Source: Gammaproteobacteria bacterium
Lineage (GTDB): Bacteria > Pseudomonadota > Gammaproteobacteria > Eutrophobiales > Eutrophobiaceae
Assembly (NCBI GenBank): GCA_021773215.1
Contig: JAJFKM010000024.1
Coordinates: 1-51,886 of the forward strand
Direction of reading: 5' to 3'
Length of the DNA stretch: 51,886 nucleotides
The notes beneath the pieces are model-generated. The model did not search any database and was not told the origin of the DNA. It was given only the letters and a program-made list of their open reading frames with translations. This document shows, piece after piece, positions 1 through 8,938 of this stretch. The translations under genes and the position numbers were made by a program. Position 1 is the stretch's first letter. Every line of letters starts with the position of its first letter.

Positions 1-3000
1 AAAAATATCATCTCCCTCACTGCAATTTGCCGATTCATAATATTCATTGAGAGCACCGTTACTTCGATCCTGCGTAGCTGAAGTTACAACACTACAAATT
101 CCATTTGTTGTATCTACCTCCATTCCAGCAGCAATCACTAATGCATTAGTGTTGTTACTGTTTACTACAGCAGCACCTGTATTGTCCACACCATTTATTG
201 TTAAGCAAGGCGCTCCTGCTACACAGGTAACTGCAGCACCCGGACCGTCTGCAGCACTATAAGCAACATAGATTAACTTATGCCAATCATTATTAACAAA
301 CCATGAGGGTAGATCACCAGCAACGTCATTTAAATAATAATCAATATTGGAAATTTTTAAACTACCGTCACTTGAACTACTCGGAATAAAAGTGGCCCTA
401 CCCACTTCTGTTGTCTCATCCTCTTCATAATCACGAATCGTAAATAATGCCAGACCTCCATTACCCGAAAAACTGGCAGGAGTTGAAACCGCACTGCAAT
501 CTGCGTTGTAACCGATACAGACATCGCGAACACGTTCATTCGCCACCGCATTTGTCGCTTGAGTACCACTAAAACGAGCATGTATTTCGTGCTTTCTGGA
601 ATAAACATAATCATGATAGACGGTATAGGGTTGACCAACCCAAAAATCTAATTGAGCGGGACCATATAACGTAGCCCCTATACGAGTATTTGTAAGAAAT
701 GAAATCTCACCAAAAGCGCCAACATCATTTTCAACAATATCTCCTAACTCTATTCCGTCATCAATAAAAGTTTCACTTAAATCGTCAAGGTAACTGATGC
801 CGCCAGCTTCAAACTTAGCTTCAACCCTTGCAGTATGTGAATTAGCAGCAGGCATAATTCTGTAGTATTCACCATTATCAAAATCAGGATTAGTCCCTGA
901 GGTATAATTATCCGCTGTTAACTGCGTTTCACTAGCGACACTTTCAACGACAAATTGTCGCGGTTGATAAATACGGTAATTATCACCCGGTCTAAATTCG
1001 ATCGGTGTAGAACTCTCACCAACATAGCTCTCAGCGATTATTGTATCGATTCCTTCCTTGTCCACTAAAATGCCTTGTATTTTTCCAATACCCAACTCAG
1101 CTTCTAATGTTTGATTTTGTACTAAATAACTGTAACGTTCATAGGTGCTGAAGTCTGCACTTGCATCATACATAACTGGCGAAGTGCCAATTTGATAATC
1201 ATCACCGACCTCTATTAAATCGTCTGTGCCACCACTTAATGATGCGACAGTAATTTGAGTTGCTGTAACTGAATCAATAATACCGCTCGAACCATCAGTT
1301 GTATTAAAAAGTGTGTCGCCAATAGATACATTAACGTTTATAAAATCATTATTAGCATCTTGCAATGTTAGGCTAGTTGGTGCGCTGGTGACCGTACCAC
1401 TATTACCGGCGTCCACAGTCCCGGAAAGAATCAATATTTCATCATCATAATTTTGTGCAATATCACCTCGTTTTACTGCGGTAGTATTAAACAACGCTGA
1501 ACTGTCAGTAATAACATCCGTATTACTTCCTGATGTTAGGTTTCCAGAAATATTAACGAAATCTTTAAAATTTGTATAACAATCAGCGATATCTGCTACC
1601 GACCAGACACAAAAACCATCACCATCCGCGATACTGAGTGAACCTGATGCAGCGTAATTTTGTAAATAGATCCGAGACATTTGATACGTAGATTCAACAT
1701 TAGAAAATGTAGCTGTATCAAAAGCTATATCGCCAGCATTTAAGGTATTCATAGTCCAGTCCAGATTAAAGTCGGTGGGAAAAACCTCTCCGACTTCATG
1801 CAAAGATAAGTGTCCCTCACGCGTACCTGAGACCGCGTTATATCTAGAGATAGTATAGCGATCACCATTACTAAATAAATTATTTATACCAAAATTTAGT
1901 TGATCGACTTCTAAGGAAGTCGCTGTTGGCGCGGCTGAAATAGTACCTATTGAATCATCGGTCAGGTTTCTTACAAGGTCCCCGACTTGCACACCCATAT
2001 TAATAAAGTTTTTATTGGTGTCGTTTAATTGTGTCGCATTACCACCAGTTGCCACACCAAAATTGCTGCGGATTTGGTATACATTCCCGGATTGAAACTG
2101 GTTACTTGTACCACCCGTTAGTCCATCAACCCTAATCGTTTCGTCTACGCCGTCGTCGTTGTCGTCATCTATAGATGTGATTACAGAAGCCGATCCATCA
2201 GTAAAATTCTCTATCACCTGTCCAAGCGCTATGCCCAGATTACCTAAATCACGGCTAGTATCTTTTAGCGTATTGTTGTCACCGCCACTTGTGGCCATAC
2301 CGGTTAATGTTGCCGGGGTTGCCTGAGGGATAATCACATATTCATCACCAACCTTCGTTACCGTGTCATAATTAAATACATTATTCGTACCAAATTCAAG
2401 ACTACTAACAGACAGTGAATTAGCATTAACCGTACCCGTCACTGTTCCAATAGAACCGTCTGTAAGATTGTAAACCGTATCGCCAGCTGCTATGCCCCAT
2501 GCTGTAAAGTTAACGCCACCGTCCTGTAACGTTAAAGAATTACTACCAGAACCGGCCGTATCTCTTAATTGCCGTGCAACTGCTTTGGGGTCAACAAAAG
2601 GCGATAACCAAGGGTAAGCTCCGTAGGTTGTTTTATAATTTACAAGAGCTGTCCTCAACTCACCTAAGACACGCTTCTCTATTATCTGCATTAATTCCTG
2701 TCGTGTTATGGTGATCACCTGATCGTTAAAATCAGTAAAGTCTGTCGGATCTGGATCTTGAGAGGTAAAACTGAGGCCTAAATTATTATTAATACTCTCA
2801 AGATAGTTCGTAATCTCGGTTGAAATATCAATTTCTGCAGGGTCTCTATTCTGAGTATTGATAGGTGCTCCTGGGGCAATAATTACTGCCACGACATCAC
2901 TAATACCATTCACTGTGAGTTGGCCGTCAGTTTCACTATTCAGTGGCTCTATCTTCGGGTTATTTTTATAATTTTCAGACAAGGCATACCATAGGCGCGC

Positions 3001-3357
3001 TCCACTGGCATCTCGCAACTCTTGAACCTCGACTCTTTTATAAGGGAAACGTCCGATTAGCGTGTTGGTAGAACAGCTACTCTCAGAGTCACCATCATTA
3101 TCTCTATCCGGGCAAGGCAAATAACCCGGACCAGCATTTGGATTGACTGCTTCAGGATAAGTAAGTGCATAACCAATCAAGGCTTGTTTTGCTAAACGCA
3201 ATGATTCTTGGGTTTGCTTACTTTGACGTAAGTAGAAATTAGTATCTGAATTGAGTTTTGATACTAAGGTATATGTAGAGCCTATTAGTAATAGAAGTGC
3301 AAATAAGAGAAGCACCGCTCCTTGTTGCCGGGAAAGATTGCTAACAGGATAACGCAT
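1..3357 (-). CDS. Giant modular pilin-like protein of the MSHA-type cluster (partial, C-terminus beyond window)
   Basis: Codons from the ATG at 3357 down to base 1 contain no stop, giving at least 1119 residues; the gene continues outside the window. Residues 10-35 are a prepilin-like membrane helix (RQQGAVLLLFALLLLIG), but the usual Glu at position +5 is absent, as in PilX/MshP-type minor pilins. Residues 47-75 carry ALIGYA and LPCPDRDNDGD, a signature I associate with large pseudopilin-like proteins. Residues about 275-915 hold about six diverged copies of a 65-residue module. The start lies 27 bases after the mshK-like stop, so it is probably the last gene of the visible operon. Cysteines are rare until the C-terminal part. 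I infer a minor pilin or tip adhesin of the MSHA-like pilus; the exact family is unknown. Confidence 0.8.
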   Translation of the reverse strand, partial: MRYPVSNLSRQQGAVLLLFALLLLIGSTYTLVSKLNSDTNFYLRQSKQTQESLRLAKQALIGYALTYPEAVNPNAGPGYLPCPDRDNDGDSESSCSTNTLIGRFPYKRVEVQELRDASGARLWYALSENYKNNPKIEPLNSETDGQLTVNGISDVVAVIIAPGAPINTQNRDPAEIDISTEITNYLESINNNLGLSFTSQDPDPTDFTDFNDQVITITRQELMQIIEKRVLGELRTALVNYKTTYGAYPWLSPFVDPKAVARQLRDTAGSGSNSLTLQDGGVNFTAWGIAAGDTVYNLTDGSIGTVTGTVNANSLSVSSLEFGTNNVFNYDTVTKVGDEYVIIPQATPATLTGMATSGGDNNTLKDTSRDLGNLGIALGQVIENFTDGSASVITSIDDDNDDGVDETIRVDGLTGGTSNQFQSGNVYQIRSNFGVATGGNATQLNDTNKNFINMGVQVGDLVRNLTDDSIGTISAAPTATSLEVDQLNFGINNLFSNGDRYTISRYNAVSGTREGHLSLHEVGEVFPTDFNLDWTMNTLNAGDIAFDTATFSNVESTYQMSRIYLQNYAASGSLSIADGDGFCVWSVADIADCYTNFKDFVNISGNLTSGSNTDVITDSSALFNTTAVKRGDIAQNYDDEILILSGTVDAGNSGTVTSAPTSLTLQDANNDFINVNVSIGDTLFNTTDGSSGIIDSVTATQITVASLSGGTDDLIEVGDDYQIGTSPVMYDASADFSTYERYSYLVQNQTLEAELGIGKIQGILVDKEGIDTIIAESYVGESSTPIEFRPGDNYRIYQPRQFVVESVASETQLTADNYTSGTNPDFDNGEYYRIMPAANSHTARVEAKFEAGGISYLDDLSETFIDDGIELGDIVENDVGAFGEISFLTNTRIGATLYGPAQLDFWVGQPYTVYHDYVYSRKHEIHARFSGTQATNAVANERVRDVCIGYNADCSAVSTPASFSGNGGLALFTIRDYEEDETTEVGRATFIPSSSSDGSLKISNIDYYLNDVAGDLPSWFVNNDWHKLIYVAYSAADGPGAAVTCVAGAPCLTINGVDNTGAAVVNSNNTNALVIAAGMEVDTTNGICSVVTSATQDRSNGALNEYYESANCSEGDDIF
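613..2535 (-). repeat. Protein-level tandem modules inside the giant pilin-like gene
   Basis: The encoded protein repeats a pattern close to L-x-D-x4-F-x3-G-[VI]-x2-GD-x-[VL]-x-N-x-TDGS-x-G-x-[IV], followed by a strand, then L-x-GGT-[ND]-x-[FL] and GD-x-Y-x-I. Clear copies are at residues about 275-343, 360-429, 440-504 and 662-723. Degenerate or partial copies are at about 614-645, 728-795 and 856-915. DNA identity between copies is low, so they are old duplications rather than a recent array. Unique sequence of about 155 residues (505-660) interrupts the series. Confidence 0.7.
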
Positions 3358-3384
3358 ACGTCCAGTTAGTCATGAATGATAAAA

Positions 3385-3831
3385 TTAATTATCATCCTTT
3401 TTTTGTGGATCGTAATAATCGCCAACTTTTATTTTAATTTTTGTTTCATTGTCTGGCATTGTTAACTGCACTTGATCGGATTCAATCTCTTCTGTTTTTA
3501 TTTGGATATACAATGATTCCAAATCGCCTTCATAAGTATTGCTGTCATTTATCCAGGCAGCATTTTTACCATCGCTACGATGAACAATCCCTTTTAGTAC
3601 AATTGCATCGCGAATAATTATTTCCTCTTCGACAATCGGCTCAATTATAGTTTCAACTTCAACTATTTCGACCTTCTCTGTTTTTGGTTTTGCATTCCTG
3701 GCTTTATTTAGCGCCATCCTTTCAGTCGGCGAGGTAAATAGCCTGCCTAGCCCATCTGCAGAGGCTGAATGAGTCATAAGAAAACTAATGATTATTAGCA
3801 TGAACAATTTAAAACTAATAAATAGCTTCAT
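3385..3831 (-). CDS. MshK/PilP-like pilus biogenesis protein
   Basis: This is a 148-residue protein with an N-terminal signal peptide or anchor (hydrophobic residues 8-24, cut likely after SASA). After it come an LFTSPTERMALNKAR segment, an acidic stretch of V/E/I repeats, and a C-terminal region with the pattern GIVHRSDGKNAAWIND. This layout (signal, short charged helix, then a small beta domain) is seen in MshK and PilP-type periplasmic proteins that link the inner-membrane PilN/PilO pair to the secretin. Its start codon overlaps the stop of the upstream PilO-like gene by one base, so translation is probably coupled. The family call rests mainly on position and layout; sequence support is modest. 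Confidence 0.6.
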   Translation of the reverse strand: MKLFISFKLFMLIIISFLMTHSASADGLGRLFTSPTERMALNKARNAKPKTEKVEIVEVETIIEPIVEEEIIIRDAIVLKGIVHRSDGKNAAWINDSNTYEGDLESLYIQIKTEEIESDQVQLTMPDNETKIKIKVGDYYDPQKKDDN

Positions 3832-4454
3832 CAGATCTCAATCCTGGCGCCGCTAGCTAAATCAATAGTTATCCAGTGCAATAGACAATTAGCAGAAATA
3901 TTTGCACGCCCTTTTTCCATTAAAATTTCGTTGCCGATCATATTAAATGTACATTCTGATATTGTATAAGCTCCATCTGCAGTCTTGTCTATATATTTAA
4001 GCAAATTGAATAAGTCACCTTCATGTAACAAGCCAAGATTGAGTTCCATATTGCTACGGTATAACGTGTATCCACTGTGATTAATTGGAAAGTCTGGTGT
4101 AAAGACTTCTTGTGAATCGATCGAGTATTGTAATCCGGGTAATTTTATCTCTTCTCCCGACTGTCGTAATGCCTCTATCCAATTTAGTCTTTTTTCCGAA
4201 CCTATTACACCTTTGTTATATAAGGCAACGAACTGCGGAAAATAATCGTGCAATAATTTTTCTTCTTGGTCAACATCAAGATAACGTTGACTGATAGACT
4301 GAAAGGTACTTTTATTGCGTTTCAGCTCTTTACTTAATTTGCTATTAAAGTAATAAGCTCCACCAATTAATCCACTTCCTACCAAAAGACATATGCAAAA
4401 CAGGATTATAGAACCCCGCAATATTGACCAATCTATGCCTTTCTTATCCATCAA
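3831..4454 (-). CDS. PilO/MshJ-like inner-membrane pilus protein
   Basis: This is a 207-residue bitopic protein. Residues about 12-34 are a single membrane helix, followed by a Lys/Arg-rich coiled-coil-like segment (about 36-65) and a periplasmic alpha/beta domain. This is the architecture of PilO/MshJ, which pairs with a PilN-type partner in the alignment subcomplex between platform and secretin. The gene overlaps the preceding mshI-like gene by four bases and the next gene by one base, which fits equimolar, coupled translation. The C-terminus carries a C-x(13)-C pair (ECTFNMI, ANCLLHW). Position in the operon supports the call more than sequence does. Confidence 0.65.
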   Translation of the reverse strand: MMDKKGIDWSILRGSIILFCICLLVGSGLIGGAYYFNSKLSKELKRNKSTFQSISQRYLDVDQEEKLLHDYFPQFVALYNKGVIGSEKRLNWIEALRQSGEEIKLPGLQYSIDSQEVFTPDFPINHSGYTLYRSNMELNLGLLHEGDLFNLLKYIDKTADGAYTISECTFNMIGNEILMEKGRANISANCLLHWITIDLASGARIEI

Positions 4455-6043
4455 TTCACTCCAACAACTGCTCGCAATGTAAACATCGCTGCTTTTCCTA
4501 AAGAGCCTGCATCACCTTGCAGTGTCGCATCAGAACTTACGTCTAAAGGAAATGAATCAATACTAATATCATATACTGAATCATAACCGCGAAGTGTTTC
4601 CGCGAACTCATTAACTAATGAGATTGCTTTACGGTAATTCCCATCAAAGGGTTCTATATGGGCCTTAAGATTTGATATTTGGTAATACTTTACTTTATTG
4701 TTTTGATCAATATTATTTGACAGTAAGACACCACTATTATCTGTCGAGGATTTAGCTAAGCCTTTATTAGGGTCAATGCTGTAACTCCAATCTAAATCAT
4801 CCATCTTTATATCGGGAAACCGCTGAAGACCTTTGCCAAGAAATTTCAACATTTCATATGGTGTAGACTTATATTCGTCTAATGTTGATGCTGCTTCAAC
4901 AGCAAGTTTCACCTGTGCTGGCTCTACGGGTGTTTTCGGCAACCGGCTTCTGGCAAGGTCATAGCGGGTCTGATAAAAAGCAGTCTTATTCTTGGATGTT
5001 TCACTCTCCTGCTTATACGTCATCCCATTCATGAAATTTATTCCACTATATACCACACTGAATAGCAGCAATAATATACTAGCGGCATTCATTGCATACC
5101 GCATGTTCCGCATTTTGAAGTAACGTAAATCCTCCGTAGCGGCATAACAATTCTTCACCTGAGTTTTAAGTAGATGGTGAATTAATAATCGATCGCAAAA
5201 AGGGATGACTTGTGAAGCGCCGCCGGTCGCTGACTCTAATAATTCGGCAATATCAAGATAATGTCGCCGCATCATTGGCGATGATATTTTTTCACTTTCT
5301 AAATCGTCTAGTGTTGCCTTATCTGCAAGTATGTATACATCAAACGGCGTATCGTTAGGGATTAGTCGAAGACTGTTCAAATAACGTTGTATTTTATCTA
5401 CTTCGGTATATATTTTTGGCACATAAGATTCCGTTCCATAACGAGGTAATTTTGAAAGTCGGCTGATTCTTAATTCTTTCTTTTCAAAATAAGTCTGTCT
5501 TAAACCGCTTATGCTTTGCAATGTGACAATCAGAGCATGGTCAGAGATATCAGGCAGTGTCTTAATGTATGACTGCAGTAATAACGGCACAGACAGGATT
5601 CCACTCAGAGGAACCTTATTTTCATTCAATACTTCTAGCAATGGCTTTAGCACTTCATCTTTTGTAATCGCCATAAATAAAAGTCGATCATCTCGGCGCC
5701 CTTCATCTTCGCGCCCTTGATCCTGCGTATACAAATAACTAATATCACGGTATAAACGCGACTGTTTTCGTTTAATCAACGACTGCCTATCTGCACCGAA
5801 AACATGAGGAATAGTGTCCTGGCGAAACTCTTCTTCAATTACATCTACCAATATTGCCATAGGCATATTTTCAGATTCTTGCAAATATCGCAGGAAATTA
5901 GCGCGACCCACATCATCCAGATCGAATAAAAATGACTCGCTGAGCTCACCTTTTTGCCAGTGATACACAGACATTTTTTCTGCGCTGACATACAGAGCGC
6001 GCCTGTTAAAAAACTCAGATTTTGACTTTAGTAATGAGATCAT
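4451..6043 (-). CDS. mshI: MshI-like protein, PilM-like cytoplasmic part joined to PilN-like part
   Basis: This is a 530-residue protein. Residues 1-300 look like a cytoplasmic actin-like PilM/MshI domain of mixed alpha/beta character. Residues about 314-336 form one membrane helix (AASILLLLFSVVYSGI), and residues 340-530 are periplasmic with a PilN-like coiled-coil start (YKQESETSKNKTAFYQ). In type IVa pili these two halves are separate proteins, PilM and PilN. The gene starts 29 bases inside the end of mshG and overlaps the PilO-like gene by four bases. It would connect cytoplasmic ATPase activity to the periplasmic alignment complex. The symbol is assigned from operon order and architecture. 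Confidence 0.7.
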   Translation of the reverse strand: MISLLKSKSEFFNRRALYVSAEKMSVYHWQKGELSESFLFDLDDVGRANFLRYLQESENMPMAILVDVIEEEFRQDTIPHVFGADRQSLIKRKQSRLYRDISYLYTQDQGREDEGRRDDRLLFMAITKDEVLKPLLEVLNENKVPLSGILSVPLLLQSYIKTLPDISDHALIVTLQSISGLRQTYFEKKELRISRLSKLPRYGTESYVPKIYTEVDKIQRYLNSLRLIPNDTPFDVYILADKATLDDLESEKISSPMMRRHYLDIAELLESATGGASQVIPFCDRLLIHHLLKTQVKNCYAATEDLRYFKMRNMRYAMNAASILLLLFSVVYSGINFMNGMTYKQESETSKNKTAFYQTRYDLARSRLPKTPVEPAQVKLAVEAASTLDEYKSTPYEMLKFLGKGLQRFPDIKMDDLDWSYSIDPNKGLAKSSTDNSGVLLSNNIDQNNKVKYYQISNLKAHIEPFDGNYRKAISLVNEFAETLRGYDSVYDISIDSFPLDVSSDATLQGDAGSLGKAAMFTLRAVVGVN

Positions 6044-7220
6044 AGATTGGCCCTAAAACCGAAAACATAACCCAGGCAATAATTGCACCTAAGACAACTG
6101 TCATAGCGGGTTCTATCATTGTTTGAAGTCGTTCGATTGATTCTTTAATATCACGCGTATAAAAATAACTGATATTCAATAAAGAGTCTTGTAATGCGCC
6201 TGTGGTTTCTCCAACACGAATCATACGCAGCACAAGTGGGGGGAATAGCTCAGCTGCTTCAAAGCTATCACTCAATGTCATACCGTCAGCGATCTGCTGC
6301 CCAACTTGATGCATTGCCTTTTCAATCGCTTTATTATCAGCAATCTCTTCTCCTGTCCTGATGCACTCAATAATTGTGATACCAGATGCATACATAATGG
6401 CAAAAAAACCAGTTAACCTGGTTAAAATAATTTTTTTAAAAATCGGGCCAATCACAGGTACTCTTAATTTTAATTCATCATACTTTAGATGAAAACCCGG
6501 GCTAGTTTTTATACCAATATAAATACTCGCAATAATTAAAATGGGCAATATTAAAATAACGTACCAATAATTAACGAAGAAATTTGAAACAACTATCAAG
6601 ACTTTAGTATGGACTGGTAATTCTTGACCCATTGTTTTTACAAAGCTTACTAGCTGAGGAACAAGGTATGTCATAAGAAAAAATACAACGCCACCAACAA
6701 CAACACCAACGAATGATGGGTATAAAAGCAGCTTTTTAGTCTGTGCTGCCTGTTCATCTTGCCACTTAAGGTTCTCACCTAATTTTTCAAATACCTGACT
6801 AATTTCACCCGATTGTTCACCAGCCTTAACTAAATTAGTAAATATTTTACCAAAGACATCTTCAAACTGATCCATAGCTTCTGATAAAGTACTGCCACCT
6901 TCGATTGCCTCAATCATGGCATTAGTAACTTCAGCTAATCGTGGATTATCTGCACTGTCTCTTAAATCTTGTAAACTCTCTAGAATTGGTACGCCCGCAC
7001 GCGATGTTTGCTCAAGATGAAAACAGAAGGTAATAAGATCGCGCCGCTTAACGCCTGCACCTATGGCTTTATTCGTACTTGACTTAACTTCCTTACAGTT
7101 AACAAGATCAAGACTTAGCTTACTAAGGCGCATCTCAAGATCTGCTACATTAGCTGCATCAGTTTGTCCGTTATGAATACGACCTCGTTCGTCTATTGCT
7201 TTGTATTGATAAAATTCCAT
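6015..7220 (-). CDS. mshG: MshG, GspF/PilC-family platform protein
   Basis: This is a 401-residue inner-membrane platform protein on which the extension ATPase acts to add pilin subunits. It has the two-domain GspF repeat: a cytoplasmic domain (about 65-190), membrane helix (about 170-192), a second helix (about 220-240), a second GspF domain (about 270-370) and a final helix near the C-terminus (AMTVVLGAIIAWVMFSV). Signature pieces include LEQTSRAGVPILESL and MIRVGETTGALQDSLLNIS. The length matches the family. It starts two bases after mshE and is overlapped by mshI, so it sits in the core of the operon. Confidence 0.93.
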   Translation of the reverse strand: MEFYQYKAIDERGRIHNGQTDAANVADLEMRLSKLSLDLVNCKEVKSSTNKAIGAGVKRRDLITFCFHLEQTSRAGVPILESLQDLRDSADNPRLAEVTNAMIEAIEGGSTLSEAMDQFEDVFGKIFTNLVKAGEQSGEISQVFEKLGENLKWQDEQAAQTKKLLLYPSFVGVVVGGVVFFLMTYLVPQLVSFVKTMGQELPVHTKVLIVVSNFFVNYWYVILILPILIIASIYIGIKTSPGFHLKYDELKLRVPVIGPIFKKIILTRLTGFFAIMYASGITIIECIRTGEEIADNKAIEKAMHQVGQQIADGMTLSDSFEAAELFPPLVLRMIRVGETTGALQDSLLNISYFYTRDIKESIERLQTMIEPAMTVVLGAIIAWVMFSVLGPIYDLITKVKI

Positions 7221-7222
7221 GT

Positions 7223-8938
7223 TTAATTTGTTTTTAATCTGGCAGTGAGATCGATGACACGAGACATTTCTTCGAGACTTGTCGAACCATCGAGGACGCG
7301 ACGCGCACCAACATCAGCCAACGTTTTAAATCCTTTAGATAAAGCCATACGCAACAGATCACGTTGTGTCCCTTTGCGAGCTATTAACTCATCCATATCA
7401 GTGTCAAAATGTAAGACCTCTTGTAAGGCAATACGTCCTTTATAACCATCGTTACCACAAACCTCACACCCTTTAGCATTGTAAATTTCTTTTAGTTTAT
7501 CGGTTACTTTTAAGCCAAGCAGATTACGCTCCATATCACCCAATGAGTATGGAACTTTACAGGCACTACACAAACTTCGAATCAACCTCTGCGCGATAAT
7601 ACCAATGATATTACCAGCAATAATATCTGGCTTTACACCGATATCGAGTAGTCGTGGAATTGAACCTAAAGCAGAATTTGTATGTAATGTAGAAAAAACC
7701 TGGTGTCCAGTCATTGCGGCACGAAAGGCCATGCTTGCAGTATCTTCATCACGAATTTCACCAACCAAAATGATATCCGGATCCTGCCGCATCAATGATC
7801 TGATACCACTTGCAAAATCCAGTCTCGAGGTATCATTCGCAGAAGTTTGTCGAATCATCGTTGTCGGATATTCAACTGGATCTTCCAGAGTCATTATATT
7901 CACTGACACATTATTGAGATAATTCAAAATCGAATACAAGGTTGTCGTTTTACCGCTGCCTGTAGGGCCAGTAACCAGAATAATACCTTCTGGTCTTGCA
8001 ACCATTAATTTAAGTGTATTTTGCTCGTCTTCTTTCATGCCTAATTGATCGAATGAGACAATACCTTTTGCCCTATCCAATACGCGAAGCACTATATTCT
8101 CGCCATGCAGAGTAGGTAAGGTAGAGACACGAAAATCAACCGCTCGACCAGATAATGACAATGAAATCCTTCCGTCTTGAGGCGCACGTGTCTCGGCAAT
8201 ATCCATCCCCGACATTACTTTTACGCGTACAGCAATCGCCGACCAATAATTCTTATGTAGACTGCGAATCTGTTTTAACACACCGTCGATGCGATACCGA
8301 AAACGCAAAAAGCCTTCTTCAGGCTCAAAATGTATATCAGATGCATTACGTTTTACCGCGTCAGCAAGCAGAGCATTAACCAATCGCACTACCGGTTGAC
8401 TATATTCTGCAGTTTCAGCATCAAGGCTTTGATAATCAATCTCACCCGTTTCAATTTCATGTAAAATTCCATCAACCGATAGTTCGAAGCCATAAAATTG
8501 ATCGATTGCCTTTTCTATCTCTGCTTCACCAGCGAGCACCGGGATAACTTCAGCATTACCACCTAAATGTGTATTGATTTGATCCAGCGCAACAACATTG
8601 AACGTATCGGCCATTGCCAGCGTCAAAATTCTTCGCGCACTATCATAGGTTAGTGGGAGAACACGTAAACGTCGGGCCATTTCTTTAGGAATCAAGCCTA
8701 CTGCATCAGCGTCAGCAACAGAATTCGACAGGTCGACACTTTCTTGTCCGATGACACCACCGATGACATCTCGAATAATAGACTCAGTCGCAAAACCAAG
8801 ACGAACCATGATCTTACCTAGATGTTCTTTACTTTTCTTTTGCTCTGTTAAAGCTATATTCACCTGATCAAGGGTGATCACTCCTCTTGATACAAGAACC
8901 TCTCCAAGCCGAAGATGCTTTTTATGTGCGCCTGTCAC
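7223..8938 (-). CDS. mshE: MshE, pilus extension ATPase with MshEN-type N-terminal domain
   Basis: This is a 571-residue GspE/PilB-family hexameric ATPase that powers pilus assembly from the cytoplasmic side. Residues 10-33 read RLGEVLVSRGVITLDQVNIA then LTEQ, matching the RLGxx(L/V)xxxG...Q pattern of the MshEN domain known to bind cyclic di-GMP; a second, weaker copy follows at about 40-65. The catalytic domain has Walker A GPTGSGKT at about 324-331, an Asp box, Walker B DIILVGEIRD at about 388-397 and two CxxC pairs (457/460 and 491/494) of the zinc-binding type found in PilB/GspE. It overlaps mshN by four bases and is followed two bases later by mshG. Confidence 0.95.
   Translation of the reverse strand: MTGAHKKHLRLGEVLVSRGVITLDQVNIALTEQKKSKEHLGKIMVRLGFATESIIRDVIGGVIGQESVDLSNSVADADAVGLIPKEMARRLRVLPLTYDSARRILTLAMADTFNVVALDQINTHLGGNAEVIPVLAGEAEIEKAIDQFYGFELSVDGILHEIETGEIDYQSLDAETAEYSQPVVRLVNALLADAVKRNASDIHFEPEEGFLRFRYRIDGVLKQIRSLHKNYWSAIAVRVKVMSGMDIAETRAPQDGRISLSLSGRAVDFRVSTLPTLHGENIVLRVLDRAKGIVSFDQLGMKEDEQNTLKLMVARPEGIILVTGPTGSGKTTTLYSILNYLNNVSVNIMTLEDPVEYPTTMIRQTSANDTSRLDFASGIRSLMRQDPDIILVGEIRDEDTASMAFRAAMTGHQVFSTLHTNSALGSIPRLLDIGVKPDIIAGNIIGIIAQRLIRSLCSACKVPYSLGDMERNLLGLKVTDKLKEIYNAKGCEVCGNDGYKGRIALQEVLHFDTDMDELIARKGTQRDLLRMALSKGFKTLADVGARRVLDGSTSLEEMSRVIDLTARLKTN

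Noticed and set aside
357-638. A 93-codon minus-strand open frame
   Set aside because: It is out of frame with, and inside, the 1119-codon pilin-like gene, whose composition is more protein-like.
613-2535. Possible CRISPR or DNA tandem array
   Set aside because: Repeats are visible only in protein translation; DNA copies are diverged and spacing is irregular.
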